Assembly (NCBI RefSeq): GCF_022179445.1
Contig: NZ_BPQU01000020.1
Location: forward strand, 33,305 to 97,304
Direction of reading: 5' to 3'
Source of the DNA: Methylobacterium mesophilicum
GTDB lineage: Bacteria > Pseudomonadota > Alphaproteobacteria > Rhizobiales > Beijerinckiaceae
Length of the DNA: 64,000 bases
Part shown: positions 58,659 to 64,000 of the stretch, piece after piece
Position numbering within the stretch: position 1 is the stretch's first letter
How the letters are laid out: every line of letters starts with the position of its first letter
The notes under the pieces: model-generated
What the model was told of the DNA's origin: nothing
Database searches by the model: none
What the model saw: the letters and a program-made list of their open reading frames with translations, nothing else
Made by a program: the position numbers and the translations under genes

Positions 58659-61478
58659 ATGCTCGGTCTGACCTTCGCGGCGCCCCTGGCGCTCGCCGCC
58701 CTGATCGGCCTGCCGGCCCTGTGGTTCCTGCTGCGGGTGACGCCGCCGCGCCCCCGGCGGATCGACTTCCCGCCGCTCAAGCTCGTCGCCGACCTGATCC
58801 CACAGCGGCAGACGCCGGCACGCACCCCGCCCTGGGTGCTGCTCCTGCGCCTGTTGATCGCCGCCGCGTTGATCCTCGCGGTGGCCGGCCCGGTCTGGAA
58901 TCCCGGCGGCGTCGGGGCGGGCGGCGGGCGCAGCGCGCTCCTCGTGCTCCTCGACAACGGCTTCCCGGCCGCCCACGACTGGCGCGACCGGCTGCGGGTC
59001 GCCACCGACGCCGTCGAGGGCGCGGCCCGGGACGGCCGGCCCGTGGCGGTGATCGGCCTGGCCGAGCCGCCCGCGGCCTTCGAGGCCAAGACCCCGGCAG
59101 CCGCCCTGGAACGCCTGCGCGCCCTGGCGCCCCGCCCGATCCTGCCGACGCGGGACGCGCATCTCGCCAGCATCGGGACGTTCCTTGAGAAGAACCGCGG
59201 CGCCGGCCTCGTCTGGATCAGCGACGGCGTCGCCGGGGCGAGCGACGAGCGCTTCGCCAAGGGCCTGGCCGACCTCGTCGGCGGCAGCGGCGCCGCCCTG
59301 ACGGTGCTGCGCGCCGACAGGCCGCCGGCCCTGGCGCTCACCGCCTCCGAGACCGGCGGCACCCTCACGGCCCGGGCCCTGCGCGCTGCCCCGAACGGGC
59401 GCGACGCCGGCGTGATCCGGGCGCTCGACCAGAAGGGCCTGCCGCTGGCCGAGCGCGACATCGCCTTCGCGGCCGACGCCACCGAGGCGACGGCGACGTT
59501 CGAGATGCCCGTGGAGCTGCGCAACAGCATCAGTCGCCTGGAGATCGCAGGGGAGCGCTCGGCCGGGGCCGTGGTGCTCCAGGACGAACGCGGCAAGCGC
59601 CGCCGGGTCGGCCTGGTGTTCGGCGGCACCCTCGACCAGGCCCAGCCGCTCCTGGCGCCGACCTACTACCTCGCCCGGGCGCTCCAGCCCTTCGCGGACG
59701 TGCAGGAGGCGCGCGGCGCCAAGGGCACCGCGGAATCGATCAACCAGCTCCTCGACAACCAGGTCTCGGTGCTGGTGCTCGCCGATGTCGGCGCGCTCGA
59801 TGAGAAGACCACCGCCCGGGTCGAGAGCTTCGTGAAGGCCGGCGGCATGCTGCTGCGCTTCGCCGGCCCCCGGCTCGCCGCCGGCAACGACCCGCTCGTG
59901 CCGGTCCGCCTGCGCCGGGGCAACCGGACGCTCGGCGGCACGCTGTCCTGGGACAGCCCCAAGACCCTGGCGCCGTTCCCACCCGAGAGCCCCTTCGCCG
60001 GCCTGACGCCGCCGGCCGATATCGGCGTGCGCCGCCAGATCCTGGCCGAACCGGACGGCGACCTGCCGAACCGGACCTGGGCCTCCCTGCAGGACGGCAC
60101 GCCGATCGTCACCGCGCAGAAGCGCGGTCAGGGCACGCTGGTGCTGTTCCACGTCACCGCCGACACGACCTGGTCGAACCTGCCGCTGTCGGGGCTGTTC
60201 ATCGACATGCTCCGGCGCGTGGTCGGCCTGGCCGGCACCTCGGCGCCCCCCGCGGGCGAGGCGAACCGCGCGTCCGCAATCGTGCTCGCCCCCCGGGCGA
60301 CGCTGGACGGGTTCGGCGCGCTAGGCTCGCCCCCCGCCTCGGCCACCGCGGTGGCCGCCGATTACGCAGACCGGGGGAATGCCGAGCACCCGCCGGGCTT
60401 CTACGGACCGGCGGACGGCGGCATCAGCGTCAACGCCCTCAAGCCCGACGACCGCCTGAAGCCCCTCGATACCGCGGCGCTGGACGGCGCCCGGATCGGA
60501 ACCCTCGCCGGAGCCGAGACCCTGGACCTGCGCCCGACCCTGTTCACCCTGGCGCTGCTGCTGCTCGCCCTCGACACCCTGGCGGGACTGTGGCTCGGCG
60601 GCTTCCTGCGCCGCTCCGCCTGGGCGAGCCGCCTGCGCGGACGCCCGGCGGCGCTGGCCGTCGCGGGCCTCGTGCTGTTCGCCGCCCTGCCGGCGCAGCC
60701 GCTGCGCGCCGAGGAGCCCGCGGCCAACCGGCCGAACGGCATCGAATCGGCGCTGGTCACCCGGCTGGCCTACGTGATCACCGGCGACGCCGCCGTTGAT
60801 GAGGCGAGCCGGACCGGCCTGTCCGGCCTGACCCAGATGCTTGCCTCGCGCACCGCCCTCGAACCGGGCGAGCCCGCCGGGATCGACCCGGCCAAGGACG
60901 AGCTCGCCTTCTACCCGCTGATCTACTGGCCGATCGCGCCGTCGCGGCCCCAGCCCTCGGAGACGGCGATCCGCAAGATCGACGCGTTCATGCGCAACGG
61001 CGGCACGGTCCTGTTCGATACCCGCGACGCGCTCACGACCCGCCCGGGTGGGCCGCCCTCCCCGGAGGCGGCCTACCTGCGCAAGATGCTGGCGACCCTC
61101 GAAGTGCCGGAGCTGGAGCCGGTGCCCCTCGACCACGTCCTGACCAAGGCGTTCTATCTCGTCGACAGCTTCCCCGGCCGCTACGCCACCGGCCAGACCT
61201 GGGTCGAGGCACTCCCCCCCGCGGCGGAGGGCGCCGAGCGCCGCCCGGCCCGGGCCGGCGACGGCGTCAGCCCGATCATCATCACCGGCAACGACCTCGC
61301 CGCCGCCTGGGCGGTGGGCCGCCGCGGCGAACCGCTCTACCCGGTGGTCGGCGGCGACCAGCGCCAGCGCGAGATGGCCTTCCGGGGCGGCGTCAACATC
61401 GTGATCTACACGCTCACCGGAAACTACAAGGCGGACCAGGTCCACGTTCCCGCGCTGCTGGAGCGGCTGGGGCAGTGA
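58659..61478 (+). CDS. BatA N-terminal / DUF4159 membrane protein
   Basis: A 939-residue protein. The N-terminus (MLGLTFAAPLALAALIGLPA, then FPPLKLVADL) is an aerotolerance-BatA-type membrane anchor with a second helix near residue 65. A VWA-like region follows (LLVLLDNGFPAAHDW). Near residues 620-665 is a transmembrane pair, and the C-terminal 230 residues form a DUF4159 domain (YVITGDAAVDEASRTGLSGL, FYPLIYWPI, GGTVLFDTRD). It starts seven bases after the DUF58 stop. It probably works with the MoxR ATPase at the membrane. Confidence 0.87.
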   Translation: MLGLTFAAPLALAALIGLPALWFLLRVTPPRPRRIDFPPLKLVADLIPQRQTPARTPPWVLLLRLLIAAALILAVAGPVWNPGGVGAGGGRSALLVLLDNGFPAAHDWRDRLRVATDAVEGAARDGRPVAVIGLAEPPAAFEAKTPAAALERLRALAPRPILPTRDAHLASIGTFLEKNRGAGLVWISDGVAGASDERFAKGLADLVGGSGAALTVLRADRPPALALTASETGGTLTARALRAAPNGRDAGVIRALDQKGLPLAERDIAFAADATEATATFEMPVELRNSISRLEIAGERSAGAVVLQDERGKRRRVGLVFGGTLDQAQPLLAPTYYLARALQPFADVQEARGAKGTAESINQLLDNQVSVLVLADVGALDEKTTARVESFVKAGGMLLRFAGPRLAAGNDPLVPVRLRRGNRTLGGTLSWDSPKTLAPFPPESPFAGLTPPADIGVRRQILAEPDGDLPNRTWASLQDGTPIVTAQKRGQGTLVLFHVTADTTWSNLPLSGLFIDMLRRVVGLAGTSAPPAGEANRASAIVLAPRATLDGFGALGSPPASATAVAADYADRGNAEHPPGFYGPADGGISVNALKPDDRLKPLDTAALDGARIGTLAGAETLDLRPTLFTLALLLLALDTLAGLWLGGFLRRSAWASRLRGRPAALAVAGLVLFAALPAQPLRAEEPAANRPNGIESALVTRLAYVITGDAAVDEASRTGLSGLTQMLASRTALEPGEPAGIDPAKDELAFYPLIYWPIAPSRPQPSETAIRKIDAFMRNGGTVLFDTRDALTTRPGGPPSPEAAYLRKMLATLEVPELEPVPLDHVLTKAFYLVDSFPGRYATGQTWVEALPPAAEGAERRPARAGDGVSPIIITGNDLAAAWAVGRRGEPLYPVVGGDQRQREMAFRGGVNIVIYTLTGNYKADQVHVPALLERLGQ

Positions 61479-61522
61479 TTTCTTTGGACACAGTCCCCGG
61501 GCAGCGCCTGCTCCCACCAACC

Positions 61523-61639
61523 CCCCTCATCCTGAGGTGCGGCCGCGCAGCGGGCGCCTCGAAGGAGCCCTCCAGCCGGCCGCGCGATCCCTGGAGCCCT
61601 CCTTCGAGGCCGCTGACGCGGCACCTCAGGATGAGGGGG
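61523..61639. repeat. Palindromic repeat (CCTCATCCTGAGGTGC type)
   Basis: CCCTCATCCTGAGGTGC at the left faces GCACCTCAGGATGAGGGG at the right, with inner arms CCTCGAAGGAGCCCTCCAG and CTGGAGCCCTCCTTCGAGG. Similar palindromes are frequent in Hyphomicrobiales genomes. It lies between two genes of the moxR operon. Confidence 0.85.
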
Positions 61640-61692
61640 TCTGATGGGCCCATCGCTACATCCCTCACGCCAATCTCGGAGGCTTGCACGCC

Positions 61693-63777
61693 ATGCTGAG
61701 CCTCAGCTTCACCCCCCTCCTCCCCTGGCCGGTCCTGGCCGCCCTCGGGCTGATCGTCGTCGTCCTGGCTCTGCTCGCCTTCGTGGCCCGGGGCCGGACC
61801 GCTCTGCTGCGCGCGCTGGTGCTTGCCCTGGTTCTGGCGGCGCTCGCCAACCCCGCCCTGGTGCGGGAGGACCGCGAGCCGGTGAAGGACATCGCGGCCA
61901 TCGTGGTCGACCGCTCCGGTTCGCAGGCGTTGGGCGACCGGCCGCAGATGACCGATGCGGTCCGGGCCGAGCTGCAGCGCCGCTTCGGCGCGCTCACCAA
62001 CATCGAGCCGCGCTTCATCGACGTGCCCGACGCCAAGGACGGCGACGACGGCACCAAGCTGTTCACGGCGCTGGGCCAGGCTTTGGCCGACGTGCCGCCC
62101 GAGCGGCTCGCCGGCATCGTGATGCTCACCGACGGCGTGGTGCACGACATCCCCGCTTCGATGGCGCAACTCGGCATCAAGGCGCCGCTCCACGTCCTCG
62201 TCACCGGCCATCCGGACGAGCGCGACCGCCAGATCAAACTCCTGGAGGCGCCGCGCTTCGGCATCGTCGGCAAGGATCTCACGATCCGCGCCGAGGTGAT
62301 GGAGCGCGGCGGCACCGGCCACGCGGTCGTCACGATCCGCCGCGACGGCGAGGAGATCGGCCGGCGGGACGTACCCACCGACAAGCCGTTCGCGCTGACC
62401 ACCCGGATCGAGCATGGCGGCCCGAACGTCGTCGAGATCGAGGTCGAGCCGCTGCCGGGCGAACTCACCACGGTCAACAACCGCGCGGTGCTGCCGATCG
62501 AGGGCATCCGCGAGAAGCTCCGGGTGCTGCTGGTCTCCGGCGAGCCGCACCAGGGCGAGCGGACCTGGCGCAACCTGCTGAAATCCGACGCCAACGTCGA
62601 CCTCGTGCACTTCACCATCCTGCGCCCGCCGGAGAAGCAGGACGGCACGCCGATCTCCGAACTGTCGCTGATCGCGTTCCCGACCCGCGAGCTGTTCGTC
62701 CAGAAGATCAAGGATTTCGACCTGATCATCTTCGACCGCTACGCCAACCAGAGCGTGCTGCCGCAGGCCTATTTCGACAATATCGTCCGCTACGTCCGCG
62801 AGGGCGGGGCGCTCCTCGTCGCCGCCGGCCCCGAATATGCCGGCCCGGCGAGCCTGGCCCGCACCCGGCTCGCCGGCATCCTGCCGGGCGATCCGGACGG
62901 GCGCGTGGTCGAGCGCCCCTACAAGGCGACCCCGACGCAGGTCGGCCAGCGCCACCCGGTCACCCGCGATCTGCCGGGCTCGGACGCCAACCCGCCCGCC
63001 TGGGGCGACTGGCTGCGCATCGTCCAGGCCCGCACCCGGCCCGGCATCCAGCCGATCCTGTCCGGCGCCGAGGGGCTGCCGCTGCTCGCCCTGTCGCGCG
63101 AGGACAAGGGCCGGGTCGCGCTGCTCCTGTCCGACCATACCTGGCTCTGGGCGCGGGGCTATCAGGAGGGCGGCCCCTATCTCGACCTGCTGCGCCGCCT
63201 CGCCCATTGGTTGATGAAGGAGCCGGCCCTCGAAGAGGAGGCCCTGCGTGCCCAGACCACCGGCCGCGGCCGCGAGGTGCGGGTCGAGCGGCAGACCATG
63301 GCCGAGCAGGTCGAGCCGGTCACCGTCACCGGCCCGACCGGCAAGGTCACGACGCTGACCCTCAAGCCCGGCGAGCCCGGCCTGTTCACCGCCACCTTCG
63401 ACGCGGAGACCCTGGGGCTGCACACCCTGCGCTCGGGCAACCTCGTGGCCTTCGTCAGCGTCGGCCCCGCCAATCCGCGCGAACTCGCCGACGTGTTCAG
63501 CGATACCGAACGCCTGAAGGCGGTGGCCGAAGGCTCCGGCGGCTCGATCCGCCGGGTCGCGGATGCCGGCGGCACCACCCAGGTGCCGCGCCTCGCCACC
63601 GTGCGCAGCGGCCGCCTGGCCGGCGGCGACTGGATTGGCTTCCGCCCGAGCGACAGCGCCAACATCCGCGGCGTCGAGGTCTACCCGCTGGCGCTGGGCC
63701 TCGCGGCCCTTGCGGCGCTTGCCGCCGCCGTGCTCGCCATGTGGCTGGTCGAGGGCCGCCGCGGGCGTGCGGTTTGA
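61693..63777 (+). CDS. Membrane protein with class-I glutamine-amidotransferase-like domain
   Basis: A 694-residue protein with two N-terminal helices (LLPWPVLAALGLIVVVLALLAF and LLRALVLALVLAALANPAL), a VWA-like segment (AAIVVDRSGSQAL), a central region with RVLLVSGEPHQGERTWRNLL and FDLIIFDRYANQ that resembles a glutamine amidotransferase fold, and a C-terminal helix (LALGLAALAALAAAVLAMWL). It ends the moxR-type operon. ATG at 61693 after GGAGG is preferred over TTG at 61684. Role is inferred only from the neighbours. Confidence 0.82.
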   Translation: MLSLSFTPLLPWPVLAALGLIVVVLALLAFVARGRTALLRALVLALVLAALANPALVREDREPVKDIAAIVVDRSGSQALGDRPQMTDAVRAELQRRFGALTNIEPRFIDVPDAKDGDDGTKLFTALGQALADVPPERLAGIVMLTDGVVHDIPASMAQLGIKAPLHVLVTGHPDERDRQIKLLEAPRFGIVGKDLTIRAEVMERGGTGHAVVTIRRDGEEIGRRDVPTDKPFALTTRIEHGGPNVVEIEVEPLPGELTTVNNRAVLPIEGIREKLRVLLVSGEPHQGERTWRNLLKSDANVDLVHFTILRPPEKQDGTPISELSLIAFPTRELFVQKIKDFDLIIFDRYANQSVLPQAYFDNIVRYVREGGALLVAAGPEYAGPASLARTRLAGILPGDPDGRVVERPYKATPTQVGQRHPVTRDLPGSDANPPAWGDWLRIVQARTRPGIQPILSGAEGLPLLALSREDKGRVALLLSDHTWLWARGYQEGGPYLDLLRRLAHWLMKEPALEEEALRAQTTGRGREVRVERQTMAEQVEPVTVTGPTGKVTTLTLKPGEPGLFTATFDAETLGLHTLRSGNLVAFVSVGPANPRELADVFSDTERLKAVAEGSGGSIRRVADAGGTTQVPRLATVRSGRLAGGDWIGFRPSDSANIRGVEVYPLALGLAALAALAAAVLAMWLVEGRRGRAV

Positions 63778-63868
63778 GTTTTTGTTTGTTCGCGTTGGGG
63801 GTGGCTCGGCGAGGAGCGTTCCGGGCTGACCCGCATTCAACGGCCGCGACGCCTGCCCTCCCCCCTTT

Positions 63869-64000
63869 GCGGGCTTGCGGATTCACACATCATGTCGGCA
63901 GATTACACGAAAGATACCGCGCCTCTCCCTCCCCCCCTCTGCGGGGCAGGGCTATCGCATTTGGCTGATGAGGCTGAGCAAGTATGTGTCGTTCCATGCG
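63869..64000. repeat. Partial copy of the ~310-bp palindromic element (right edge)
   Basis: GCGGGCTTGCGGATTCACAC begins as the left end of copies 1 and 2, then CTCCCTCCCCCCCTCTGCGGGG follows. The sequence changes beyond about 63950 and the rest lies outside the window. Confidence 0.55.

Overview
The window comes from a GC-rich alphaproteobacterium, most likely Methylobacterium or Methylorubrum (Hyphomicrobiales). The best evidence is a lanmodulin (four EF-hands, mostly of the DxDNDGTxDxKE type) and a divergent formaldehyde-activating-enzyme (Fae) homologue, together with the ffh / chorismate mutase / rpsP / rimM order and the dispersed palindromic repeats. No rRNA, tRNA, CRISPR array, prophage or insertion sequence was recognised.

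Layout. 1-5.9 kb (minus strand): the end of a chromate transporter, an M20 amidohydrolase, and a tight copper operon (CPx-ATPase, CueR/HmrR-like regulator, then an 87-residue and a 31-residue membrane protein). 6-9.4 kb: a 310-bp palindromic repeat, a GST, a PhoR-type kinase and a flippase-like membrane protein. 9.5-19.5 kb (minus strand): the most unusual region. Six genes (inositol-phosphate synthase, HD-like protein, methyltransferase, Gfo/Idh dehydrogenase, YcaO, TIM-barrel isomerase) form one block, followed beyond a repeat by a GT4 glycosyltransferase, a PIG-L deacetylase and a uracil-DNA-glycosylase-like protein. The block looks like an undescribed pathway to a modified cyclitol, with a possible parallel to the first steps of mycothiol synthesis.

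19.8-29.3 kb: lytic transglycosylase, EmrAB-type efflux pair, HdeD-like protein, a class A PBP with a nuclease-like tail, a DUF1810 protein and an alpha/beta hydrolase. 29.6-35.9 kb: lanmodulin, a small secreted protein, an oligopeptide-type binding protein, an MBL-fold hydrolase, a Rieske oxygenase, a 23-codon gene whose ribosome binding site matches the 16S rRNA 3' end over about 17 bases, and a coiled-coil protein.

36-44.3 kb: housekeeping genes (YHS-like protein, ffh, chorismate mutase, rpsP, rimM, then trmD and serC), interrupted by a LysR / quinone reductase / exported methyltransferase insertion. 44.3-50.7 kb: aquaporin Z in an AT-rich pocket between inverted repeats, glnK-amtB, tesB and a UbiH-like hydroxylase. 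50.9-55.6 kb: two large polysaccharide glycosyltransferases. 55.9-63.8 kb: the Fae homologue, then a moxR / DUF58 / BatA-DUF4159 / glutamine-amidotransferase-like operon. Another repeat copy starts at the right edge.
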